Positions 31,304 to 41,361 of a stretch of DNA of 64,000 bases are shown here, in pieces. The position numbers and the translations under genes were made by a program. Under the pieces are notes generated by a model. It worked only from the letters and a program-made list of their open reading frames with translations, had not been told where the DNA came from and searched no databases. This DNA is from Bacteroidota bacterium (lineage in GTDB: Bacteria; Bacteroidota; Bacteroidia; AKYH767-A; OLB10), in assembly GCA_016699635.1 (NCBI GenBank), contig CP064983.1, forward strand, positions 2,542,001 to 2,606,000. The letters are read 5' to 3'. How positions within the stretch are numbered: the stretch's first letter is position 1; every line of letters starts with the position of its first letter.

Positions 31304-34089
31304 ATGAAGCTATTTTCTACAGTCAGTTTTTTCATGACTTTATTGATTCTTCCTTTTCTTTCCGCTGCGCAATCCGGAGTTATAAAGGGGGTTATTTTAA
31401 ATGAGAACAGTGTTCCAATGGCAGGTGAAGTGGTTGTGCTGAATGGCACCAACTATCAGTCAATTACAAACAAGGACGGGGCATTTACTATGAGTGGTGT
31501 TACTTATGGTACTTACTCACTTTCTGTGCAGGATGTTGCCTACAGCGGCTTTAAACAAGAAGTAGTTGTGAACGCAGAAACAATTGATGTGGGCTCTGTG
31601 AAATTGGTTTACAGCCCGGGAACAACTACAACAGAAGCCGACATTCCTGTTGTAACTCTTGATGATGATGAATTGCAGTCTAACTCTGCACAGTCAAGTG
31701 TGTCTAGTGTTTTAGGTGCATCTCGTGATGCTTTACATCAGCGGCCAATTTTAATTTCAGTGTTGCACGATTCAAGACACGTGGTTATGACACAGAAAAT
31801 TTCCCGACATTAATGAATGGAATTGCTGAAGAAGACCTTACAAATGGTCGTACTGCATTTTCAAGCTGGTCAGGTTTGAATGATGTGCTCAGGTCAAGAG
31901 AGTCAACTTCAGGACTAAATCCATCAACTTATGCTTTTGGTGGTGTTGGCGGGTCATACAGTATTGACTCACGTGCCGGAAGACAACGTAAACAAATACA
32001 GGCTACCTATTCATTAAGCAACAGAACGTATGACAATCGTTTTATGTTGACTTATGGTAGTGGATTTAATAAGAAAGGATGGGCATATTCAGCTTCTATT
32101 TCAAAAAGATGGGCTAAAGAAGGTTTTATAAAAGGAACATATTATGATGGCTTTGCATATTATTTAGGAGTATCAAAAGTTGTCAATAAGCATGAGTTTG
32201 ATTTTACTGTCTTAGGTAGTCAGTATGAAAGTGCCCGTTCATCATCAAACACTAAAGAAGTTTATGATATTGCAGGCGATCATTATTATAATTCAAACTG
32301 GGGATATCAGAATGGCGAAATCCGTAATGCCAATATTGGAAGAAGTCATCAGCCCGTGTTTACATTAAATCATGAGTATAAAATAAGTAATAACACAACT
32401 TGGTTTTCTGCTTTATCATATACAACAGGCAAGCGCGAATCAACTGCACTAAACTGGTTTGCTGCTGACCCACGTCCAACTTATTACAGAAATTTACCTT
32501 CATGGCAAACAGATTCTGCTGCAGCAGCACAAGTTTATAATACATTGAAGGCAAATCCCGATTTATTACAAATTAACTGGGATAATATGTTGCTTGCTAA
32601 CGATCAGAATTTTCAGACAGTAAACAATGCCGATGGTGTTGCGGGTTCAACAGTTAGCGGTAAACAAGCATTATATTTAATAGAAAATCGTGTAATTCAA
32701 ACAAACCGATTGAGCTTTAATACTACATTTAATACTATTTTAAATGATAATATTACAACCAGTACAGGCTTATCTTATCAGAAGCAAACTTCACGTTTTT
32801 ATAAAGAAGCAGAAGATTTGTTAGGTGCAGAATTTTTTGTTGACATTGATAAGTTTGCCGATCAGGATTTTCAGGATGAACAATTAAGTCAGAGCGACTT
32901 GAATCATCCAAACAGAATAGTTCGTGAAGGTGATCGTTTTGGCTATGACTACGAGGCACACATTACCCATGCACAGGCATGGACACAAGCTGTTGCCAAG
33001 TATAGTAATATAGACATCTTCGGTGCTATTCAGGCAGCTTATACCTCTGTTTACAGAGAAGGTAATTATAAAAATGGATTGTTTCCAAACGATTCTTATG
33101 GCAAATCAAAAACTTAGGTGTTTCCTGATGTTGGCGTGAAAGCCGGTGCTACCTATAAAGTTAATGGGCGCAACTATGTTTTTGCTAATGCAGGTTATAT
33201 GACAAGAGCGCCATTCTTTAATAATATGTATTTGTCACCACGTTCCAGAAACACGACAGTCGGAGATCTTACAAGTGAAAAAATTACATCTGTAGAAGGA
33301 GGTTATTTACATATCGCACCTAAGATTAAAGGTAAACTTAAGTTGTACTATACAAACTTCAAAGACGGTATTGAAAGCCGCTCATATTATCTGCAAGGTT
33401 TTGGCACAAACAGTTATGTGAATTATACACTTTCAGGAATTGAAAAAGTACATGCAGGAACAGAAATTTCTGTTGATGCTAATCTGGGAATGGGACTTTC
33501 TGCAATGGCTGTAGCTTCAATTGGTCAGTATTATTATAGCTCACGTCCAACAGCAACTATTACTGTTGATAATACAAACACAGTTCAATCAACAGGCGAA
33601 GTAGTTTACATGAAAAACCTGCATGTGGACAACACACCTCAAAATGCATTTACGGTTGGATTGAATTACCGTTCGAAAAAATTCTGGTATGTTGGTGTTA
33701 ATGCCAATTGCTTCTCTAATTCTTATGTTGAAGCTAGTCCTGCAAGACGCACAGGTGATATCATTGACGGAGTAGATGAAAATAGTCAGGCATGGGAAAA
33801 AATTCTTGGACAGGAGCGCTACGATGCACAAATGACTCTTGACCTGAGTGCAGGTTGGTCAATTAAACTGAACAACCATATCAAAGCTTTAAAGAGAAAT
33901 ACTTTCTTCCTGATTAACCTTAACATCAATAACCTGCTCGATAATAAAGACATTATCACCAATGGATATGAGCAAGGCAGATTGGATAAATCAGCTGTGC
34001 TTTCAGGACGACCTGATGTATTTGCTTCAAAATATAGTTATGCTTTTGGCAGAACATATATGATCAGCTTTATTTTAAGAATGAATTAA
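31304..34089 (+). CDS. TonB-dependent receptor with carboxypeptidase-regulatory-like domain, broken
   Basis: The reading makes about 928 residues once repaired. A signal peptide (MKLFSTVSFFMTLLILPFLS) ends in AAQS. A carboxypeptidase-regulatory-like domain follows (GVIKGVILNENSVPMAG, residues about 25-105), then the plug (NFSVARFKTRGYDTENF) and a 22-strand-type barrel ending YMISFILRMN. One T is missing near 31735, shifting the frame. An in-frame TAG at 33115 interrupts KSKT-VFPDVGVKAG, and the frame continues at once. The protein should import a large or scarce substrate across the outer membrane with TonB energy. The next gene, a DUF5689 lipoprotein, starts 26 bases on and is likely its surface partner. 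Confidence 0.85.
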
Positions 34090-34115
34090 TAACTAATTAG
34101 AAATATAATAAAACA

Positions 34116-35536
34116 ATGATAAAGAATATTAAAATCACAACAGCATTTGCAATTCTTGCAATTACTTTAAGTACTGTTTCCTGCGTTAAAAAGGATGATT
34201 TTGACAATGCACCTACCACTAATGTTGATCCGGATATTGTTACCAATGCAACAGTATCGAGTGTGGTAACTTTAGCTAATGCAACAGGTAGGTTCAGATA
34301 ACTTCTGATTTAACTTTCTCTGCCATTATTGTGGCTGATGACAAGTCCGGTAATTATTATAAAGAGATGATTGTGCAGGATACAACTGCAGGTATCAGCA
34401 TATTAATTGATCAGCCATCTTACTTTACTTCTTTGTTTATAGGAAGAAGAGTATTTGTAAAAGCAAAAGGCCTATATATTCAGGCTGTAAATGGTACTCC
34501 TAAAATTGGTGTGTTAAATGCCGGTGCAGTTGCAGAAATTCCTGCTGCAGAAATCGGAAATTATATTGTTGGTGGTAAATGGGGATTAACTGTTGTTCCT
34601 GCAAAAAGAAAGTTGAATGCATTAACAGATGCCGACTTAAATACACTCGTTCAGTTTGATAGTGTTGCATTTGCTGCAGCAGAAGTTGGTCTGCCATTTG
34701 GCGATGCTGCAAATAAGTCAACTGTAAATCGCAATTTGAAAGATTGTTCAGGCAATTCACTAATCGTTAGAACTAGCGGCTATGCAAATTTTGCCACAAC
34801 ACTTATTCCCTGCAAGGCAGGAAGCGTAACTGCTATTTACCAGAAATATAACACTACACCACAGGTATTTCTTCGTGATATGAATGATGTGCCTGCAAAT
34901 ATTGAGCGTTGCGATGGTGTGGTTTGTACTCCTGTTTACGTTTCAATAGACAGTATAAGAACTTTATTTTCAAGTGGCGCAACAACAGTTCCCGGTGGTT
35001 TTCATATCAAGGCAACTGTAATTTCTGATTACACTACTTCTGCACTTGATACAAGAAATGTTATCGTACAGGATGCAACCGGTGGAATTTGCTTGCGTTA
35101 TAGTACTGCGCCAAATTTTTCAATGAATTCTCAATATGATTTTAATGTGGGTGGTTTGACTCTTGGAGAATTTAATGGATGGCTGCAAATTAGTAATATG
35201 GCAGGAGGTCTTTCAATTACTGGATTAGCACCAATCACACCAACTGTTATTGATTTAGCAACTGCAACTGCTAACTTCGAACAATATGAATCAATGTTGA
35301 TTAAAGTAAATAGTGTAACTATTAATAATGGAACAGCAACTACTTATGGTGCTAATGGTGGAAGCCTTACTATTTCTGATGGCAGCACACCAAATACAGT
35401 AGTTCTCTATTGTCGTAGCGCTGCATCTTTTGCAAGTTCAGCTACACCAACAACTCCTGTTAGCATTACAGGTATTTTGACACAGTTTAACACCATAAAA
35501 CAATTTCAGATTAGAAATTTAGGTGATATTCAATAA
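34116..35536 (+). CDS. DUF5689 lipoprotein with two tandem domains, frameshifted
   Basis: About 473 residues when joined. The N-terminus MIKNIKITTAFAILAITLST leads to a lipobox-like STVSC, so it is probably a lipoprotein. Two DUF5689 (OB-fold-like) domains follow. The first is about residues 40-265 (SDLTFSAIIVADDKSGNYYK, then FLRDMNDV). The second is about 275-473 (FHIKATVISDYTTSALDTRN, then QFQIRNLGDIQ). One base is missing near 34293; without it the frame stops at 34301. DUF5689 proteins commonly sit between a TonB-dependent receptor and a secreted nuclease or phosphatase in Bacteroidota. Here the receptor lies 26 bases upstream and a phospholipase D-fold enzyme lies downstream, beyond a terminator. 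A role in substrate capture at the surface is inferred. Confidence 0.8.
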
Positions 35537-35552
35537 ACATTAAATATTTTTG

Positions 35553-35590
35553 ACGCAGTGCAGCATGTTCCTGCACTGTGTTTTTATTTT
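35553..35590 (+). terminator. Rho-independent terminator after DUF5689 gene
   Basis: ACGCAGTGCAG pairs with CTGCACTGTGT (one G-T pair) over the loop CATGTTC, followed by TTTTATTTT. It lies 17 bases after the DUF5689 stop and only 14 bases before the phospholipase D-fold gene, so it should uncouple or attenuate expression of that gene. Confidence 0.8.
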
Positions 35591-35603
35591 AATAGGTACT
35601 CCA

Positions 35604-37822
35604 ATGAAACGTTTAATTAGTATTGTTTTTTTTCTACTGCTGTTGCAAAATAGTTTTGCGCAGTTAGTGTCTATTGCCACAGCCAGAACATCACCTGCAG
35701 GAACACAAGTAACAGTTACAGGTGTTTGTGTTAACGGGCAGGAGTTAGGAAATATCCGTTATATCAATGACGGCACAGGCAGTGTTGCTGTGTTCAGTAC
35801 ACAGTTGAATACAACGGTTCGTGGCGATGCCATTATGGTTACAGGTGTGCTTTCAGATTATTTTGGTCTTCTTGAGATTACAAATCTGACTTCGTTTCAG
35901 AATCTGGGAGGTGGTAATAACCTGCCAACACCAATTGTTACAACACCTTTGCTTCTTGATGAGAGCACAGAGAGTCATTTAGTACGTATTGACGGAGTTG
36001 TGTTCAACAACGGTGGTGGAACTTTTATGGGTAATGCTAACTATGCTTTTACCTCAAATGGCGAAAGCGGACAGGTGCGCATTGCAGCAAATACAAATCT
36101 TGTAGGCCAGCCAATTCCTTCCGGTGCTGTAAGTATGATTGCCGTTTGCAGTCAGTATCAAACAGTGTATCAACTTTTGCCTCGCGATCAGAATGATATT
36201 TTTATATCATCTTCATTTTACATGACCTCGCCACCTGTTCAGCAAAATATAAGCACAGCAGGTTTTGATGTAAACTGGACTACCAATTTACCTGCATCTT
36301 CTTTTATTGAATATGGACTTACACCTGCGCTTGAACTGGGAATTCTCAACGGCACATCAGGTAGTGCAAATCACACAGTAACACTTTCAGGAGCATCGCC
36401 TTCACAGATATATTATGTAAAAGCATTTTCTGTAAATGGAAACGATACGGCAACTGCTACTGTAAAAATTTACATGACTGCTTCACTTTCAAGTGGCGAT
36501 ATGAAAGTATATTTCAATAGGTCGGTTAACAATAATTATGCATGGACACCTGCAAACAATGCAATACAACTGCCCGGAACTTTTCAGGATACCATTGCTG
36601 CCTATATCAACCGCTCGCAACAAAGTGTAGATATTGCAATTTATAATTTTGAAAACAGTGGTACATCACAAATTGTTCAGGCAATTAATGATGCAGACAA
36701 CAGAGGTGTTGCAGTGAGAATTATTTATGATGGAGGTAATGCAAACAGCGGATTGGCACTATTGAATCCGGGAATAAACATGTTACCTTCTCCAACTACA
36801 CCACCGGGTTATTATTCCATCATGCATAATAAGTTTGTGATTATTGATGCTTATGCAAATGATGTAAATAAACCAATAGTAATTTCCGGATCAACCAATT
36901 TTACAAATGCACAACTCAATAACGATGCAAACAATTTGTTGATTATTCAAGATAAATCGCTTGCCATTGGTTACACAATGGAGTTTGAAGAAATGTGGGG
37001 CAGCAGTACATTGCAGCCAAATCCTGCCAATTCAAAATTTGGTCCTGATAAAAAAGATAACACTCCACATGAATACAATATTGGAGGTAATCGTGTCGAA
37101 TCTTATTTCAGCCCTTCTGATAATGTAAACAATCAAATAATGACAACGGTTGAAACAGCAGATCAGCACATGCAATTTGCTTTATTGCTGTTTACACGTT
37201 TTGACGTACTTATGCTGCAGAAGACCGTATTGTGAATCATGGTGTAGATGCTTATGGAATTGTTGATGATACAGGTAGTGGAGGTGGTCAGGCCTATAGT
37301 ATTTTAAATGCTGTTATGGGTTCAAAACTGATGCTTTACAATCATGCAACACAAACAGGATTGTTGCACCATAAATACCTGATTGTTGATCAGAACAATC
37401 CTTCAAGTGACCCATTAGTGCTGACAGGCTCGCATAACTGGAGTACAACTGCCAATCAGAAAAATGATGAAAATACTTTAATCATACACAACAGAAACAT
37501 TGCCAATCAGTACTATCAGGAATTTGTTAAACGATTTACAGATAATGGCGGTGTGCTTGGTTTGAGTGAAACAGAAGAGGGTATGACAACGACCTTATAT
37601 CCCAATCCTGCATCCGATCATTTGTTTATCAGCCTTAATCATGCACTTGAAAATAATTATCAATTCGGGCTTTTTGATGTTGCCGGTAAGCAGGTTATGC
37701 AAATGAATCTGCAACAGGGCAATTCCGGAATTATTTCTTTAGGGAGATTGAATAAAGGCATCTATTTCTATCAAATCAGAGGTGAAAAACAGATAAATTC
37801 AGGTAAACTGATTATCAATTAA
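35604..37822 (+). CDS. Secreted phospholipase D-fold enzyme with two HKD motifs and T9SS domain, frameshifted
   Basis: About 739 residues when joined. The start at 35604 gives the signal peptide MKRLISIVFFLLLLQNSFAQ. An OB-fold/DUF5689-like region follows (about 20-205), then a fibronectin III domain (about 210-305), then two phospholipase D halves with HNKFVIID near residue 406 and HHKYLIVD near 588. Each half is followed by the usual SGSTNF or TGSHNW segment. The last 75 residues are a T9SS type A sorting domain (TLYPNPASDHLFISL). One base is missing near 37205. Enzymes with this fold hydrolyse phosphodiesters in DNA, RNA or lipids; the OB-fold favours a nuclease. It is surface-exposed or released, and is probably functionally linked to the upstream receptor and DUF5689 gene. 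Confidence 0.83.
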
Positions 37823-37991
37823 ACGAACAATAATTTTTCAGGAAGTTCAATTTTAGGTTAAATAATTTATACTTTTTTCCTTTTCCTTCCGTTAGCCTTA
37901 TCAACAAAACTGTGTTTAAAATAGCAGTGACACTTGATTATTTAATAAGGGCATGGGCGTACTTTTACTGTTCTAAAATTTCGAATTCAAC

Positions 37992-38691
37992 ATGAGCATT
38001 TTATTGCAAATTACTCAAGCTGTTACTGATAGCGCCACTGCATTACAGCCTGCGGTGAAGGTACGAGCAATCAATTTCGTTTCTTGATTTAGTTATAAAG
38101 GGCGGACCAATAATGATTCCATTAGGATTGTTGTCTGTTGCTGCTGTTTATATTTTTTTCGAGAGATATTTTACTATCAGAAAATCATCCAACATTGACA
38201 AAAATTTTATCAATCAGATAAAAGACTTTGTCCATACAGGTAATGTTGATGCAGCAAAGGCATTGTGCCGAAACACAAACCATCCTGTGGCGCGTATGAT
38301 TGAAAAGGGGTTGTTGCGTCTGGGTAAACCTATCCGTGATATAGAATCATCAATAGAGAATGTTGGTAAGCTCGAAATTTATAAACTTGAAAAGAACCTG
38401 AGTTTCTTGGGGACGATAGCAGGTATTGCACCCATGTTTGGTTTCCTTGGAACAATCTTCGGAGTAATAAAAATTTTCTATCAGATATCGTTGGAGAATA
38501 GTTTGCAGATAGACACCATCTCAGGTGGTTTGTATGTGAAAATGATAACCAGTGCAGCCGGTTTATTAATTGGTGTTGCAGCTTATGCAGGTTATCATTA
38601 TCTGATTTCGTTAGTTGATCGCGCAGTAAACAAAATGGAGATTAACGCTGTTGAGTTTATTGACCTACTCGAAGAGCCTGTAAAAAAATAA
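37992..38691 (+). CDS. exbB: MotA/TolQ/ExbB proton channel protein, frameshifted
   Basis: About 233 residues. ATG 37992 opens MSILLQITQAVTDSATALQP. An extra T near 38060 then shifts the frame, which resumes as SFLDLVIKGGPIMIPLG. Three membrane helices follow, including IPLGLLSVAAVYIFFERYF and LSFLGTIAGIAPMFGFLGT. The second and third helices carry the conserved glycines and TISGGLYVKMITSAAGLLIG of the ExbB pore. With ExbD and TonB, encoded directly downstream, it forms the inner-membrane motor that energises TonB-dependent receptors. The gap to exbD is 30 bases, so the three genes form one operon. Confidence 0.9.
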
Positions 38692-38721
38692 TTGTGAAAT
38701 TCAGTTTATAAAAGCATCATT

Positions 38722-39126
38722 ATGGCATTGAATCTGAGAAGGCGAAATAAAATGACAGGGGAAGTTTTTGTTGGCTCCCTCAATGATATTATGTTTTTCC
38801 TTTTATTATTTTTTCTGATTACATCAACAATGGCAACACCAAACGTTTTGAAACTGTTGTTGCCGAATGCAAAAACCAGCAAGCCTGCTGTGAAGCATCC
38901 GGTGACAATTTCTGTTACTGCCGATATGCAGTATGCAGTAAACAATCAGGTGGTGGCTTATGATCAGTTAGAAAGTTCTATTCTTACACAATTGCAAGGT
39001 CAGGAAGATCCAACTGCAATTTTGAAAGTTGATAAAAGCGTTCAGGTGCAAGGCTTGGTTGACTTGCTTGACATTGGTGCCCGCAATAAAATAAAAATGG
39101 TGCTTGCTACCAACACAGTGAAATAA
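38722..39126 (+). CDS. exbD: ExbD/TolR family biopolymer transport protein
   Basis: This 134-residue protein has a short basic N-terminus, one membrane helix with the proton-binding aspartate (GSLNDIMFFLLLFFLITST), and a periplasmic TolR/ExbD domain. Length fits the family. It lies between exbB and tonB, with one base between its stop and the tonB start. Only a single exbD is present, where several Bacteroidota operons have two. Confidence 0.92.
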   Translation: MALNLRRRNKMTGEVFVGSLNDIMFFLLLFFLITSTMATPNVLKLLLPNAKTSKPAVKHPVTISVTADMQYAVNNQVVAYDQLESSILTQLQGQEDPTAILKVDKSVQVQGLVDLLDIGARNKIKMVLATNTVK

Positions 39127-39127
39127 C

Positions 39128-39991
39128 ATGGAAGCTCCGGCTATAAAAAGAAACTCTTTAATTTTAACATTGGTGCTACATAGCATCTTATTGTTTCTTT
39201 TATGGTGGTTTACAATGCACACAAAAATTCCACCATTCGGTGGAGGAGGTGGTGCAGAATCTTCTAACCTTGGTTTTGTAGAATTGTCAACAGGAGATAT
39301 TCAGCCCGAATCAGAAAATGTTTCTGAAAATCCGCATCCTGTAACAGCCACACCCCCTGTAGCTGTTCAGGAACAAAATTATAACACACAGGAGACAGAA
39401 GAGAGTGCAGTTGTTGAAGCCAAAAAAGAAAAGACTCCTGAGAAAAAAGTTACGAGACCTGTTGAAACTCCAGTAAAGACTGAAGTTAAGAAAGCAGAAC
39501 CTGTTGTTCCTAAAGTAAATGCAGAAGCATTATATCCGGGCAAGAAAAATAAATCTGTGTCGCAGGGAACATCAAACACAGGCAGTGGTGATCAGGGAAC
39601 TCGTGATGGCGATCCTAATGCATTGTATCAGGGCAAGGGAACCGGACAAGGCGGCAGTGGTAGCGGAGGAGGTGAAGGTGATGGTTCAGGTCCCGGAAAA
39701 GGTAGTGGTTCAGGTCCTGGATTTTCTTATGATTTAGCAGGAAGGTCTGTGCGTGCAAAGCCAACAATTTATGACAACAGTCAGGAGACCGGTAAGGTTG
39801 TAGTTTCTATAAAGGTTGATAAATACGGTAACGTCATTGACGCAGTGCCCGGTGCCAGAGGTTCAACTACCACAAGCTCCAATCTTTTCAGAAAAGCAAA
39901 AGACGCTGCTTTCAAGGCAAAGTTTAATCAAAGTCCACAAGGTGTTGAAGAACAAAGAGGAACCATTACCTTTGTTTTTCTTGTTCAGTAA
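39128..39991 (+). CDS. tonB: TonB-like energy transducer
   Basis: This 287-residue protein starts with a basic N-terminus and one membrane helix (SLILTLVLHSILLFLLWWF) holding the histidine typical of TonB. A long charged and proline-containing linker follows (about 60-135; PEKKVTRPVETPVKTEVKK). Next is a glycine/serine-rich tract (about 150-200) and a TonB-like C-terminal domain (VVVSIKVDKYGNVIDAVPG). It would reach across the periplasm to TonB-dependent receptors such as the one encoded at 31304. The glycine-rich tract is unusually long and may act as a flexible spacer. The folC gene starts one base after its stop. Confidence 0.88.
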   Translation: MEAPAIKRNSLILTLVLHSILLFLLWWFTMHTKIPPFGGGGGAESSNLGFVELSTGDIQPESENVSENPHPVTATPPVAVQEQNYNTQETEESAVVEAKKEKTPEKKVTRPVETPVKTEVKKAEPVVPKVNAEALYPGKKNKSVSQGTSNTGSGDQGTRDGDPNALYQGKGTGQGGSGSGGGEGDGSGPGKGSGSGPGFSYDLAGRSVRAKPTIYDNSQETGKVVVSIKVDKYGNVIDAVPGARGSTTTSSNLFRKAKDAAFKAKFNQSPQGVEEQRGTITFVFLVQ

Positions 39992-39992
39992 A

Positions 39993-41277
39993 ATGAACTA
40001 TACCGAAACACTGAATTATCTGTTTTCAAAGTTGCCAATGTTTCATCGCATTGGCGCAGCAGCTTATAAAGATAATTTAGATAACAGTATTGCCTTAGAT
40101 AATATACTCGGTCATCCGCATAAATCTTTTAAATCTATTCACATTGCCGGAACCAATGGCAAAGGCTCAACTTCAATATGCTGGCTGCTGTATTGCAACA
40201 ACAAGGTTACAAGACAGGGTTGTTCACCTCGCCTCACCTCAAAGATTTCAGAGAGCGGATAAGAGTGAATGGTAAGATGATTCCTAAAAAATATGTAAGT
40301 GATTTTGTGCAGCAATATATGAATGAGTTTGATGTAGTTCAGCCATCGTTTTTTGAATGGACTGTTGCATTGGCATTCGATTTTTTCCGTCATTCTAAAG
40401 TTGATGTTGCAGTAATAGAAACAGGTTTGGGTGGACGATTGGATTCAACAAATATTATTCAACCACAACTTTCTGTAATTACAAACATCGGTTGGGATCA
40501 TGTGAATCTTTTAGGTGATACACTTGAAAAAATTGCAGTTGAAAAAGCAGGAATAATAAAGGAGAATATTCCTGTCCTGATTGGTGAAACAACAATTCAG
40601 ACCAAAAATGTTTTTCTGAAAAAAGCAATTGAAAATTCAGCACCGATTTATTTTGCAAGCAATCAATGTAAAGTTGAACTTAAAAAACAACATCTTGAAT
40701 ATTTAATTGTTGATACTCAAAGTAAGAATGGTGAAGTATATAAAAATTTGAAATTAAGCCTTGCCGGTGAATATCAATTAAAAAATGTGGCAACGGTTTT
40801 GTCAGCGATAGAATTATTGAAAGATTCATGTTTTGTAATTGAGAAAAAAATGTAAAAAAAGCACTTACAGATATTCAGCAATTGACAGGATTCAGAGGAA
40901 GATGGCAGGTGTTGGGAACTAAACCTCTCATTATCGCAGACACCGGCCACAACGTTGACGGCATTAAAACAGTAATTCGCCAAATTTGTAAGATAAGTTT
41001 TAAAAGGCTTCATATAGTAATTGGCATGGTTAACGATAAAGACATAATGCCTGTCTTGAAGCTATTGCCAAAACATGCTACCTACTATTTTTGTAATGCT
41101 AAAATCCCTCGTGCAATGCCTGCTAAGGAGTTGAAAAACAAGGCGATAGAAGTGGGGCTCAATGGTCAAATTTATACATCTGTCAAACAAGCATTGTTAA
41201 GTGCAAAAAAAGCAGCAGTAGCACAAGATTTAATTTTTGTTGGTGGAAGCACATTTACAGTGGCAGAAGTGCTCTGA
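39993..41277 (+). CDS. folC: Folylpolyglutamate/dihydrofolate synthase, frameshifted
   Basis: About 428 residues. The start MNYTETLNYLFSKLPMF leads to the ATP-binding loop IHIAGTNGKGSTS. One missing A near 40177 shifts the frame, and the protein resumes as NMLAAVLQQQGYKTGLFTSP. VIETGLGGRLDSTNI and NIGWDHVNLLGDTLEKIA are the Mur-ligase-like catalytic segments. A second missing A, in the A-run near 40850, is followed by the C-terminal domain (FRGRWQVLG, ADTGHNVDGIK). The enzyme adds glutamate to dihydropteroate and folates in the cytoplasm. The gene is expected to be essential, so both breaks are probably consensus errors. It is the last gene of the exbB-exbD-tonB run. Confidence 0.9.
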
Positions 41278-41328
41278 TTGTGTGTAACTATTCACCCAAA
41301 AAACTGCACTTTTTCAGTGTAGTTAGGG

Positions 41329-41336
41329 TAATTTTG
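41329..41336 (+). promoter_or_regulatory. Possible -7 promoter element for the phosphoesterase gene
   Basis: TAATTTTG matches TAnnTTTG and ends 25 bases before the start of the metallophosphoesterase gene. No convincing -33 box is seen. The 84-base spacer after folC has no terminator hairpin. Confidence 0.35.
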
Positions 41337-41361
41337 TGACGCTTAAAAAATCAAGATTACG

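Noticed and set aside
12671..33117. Alternative genetic code reading TGA or TAG as sense
   Set aside because: Only one in-frame TGA and one in-frame TAG are clear, and most genes end normally with TGA, TAG or TAA. Isolated substitutions or indels suffice.
37823..37991. Possible small gene or RNA upstream of exbB
   Set aside because: The 169 bases are AT-rich, with no open frame of note and no stable hairpin; it is probably just a promoter region.
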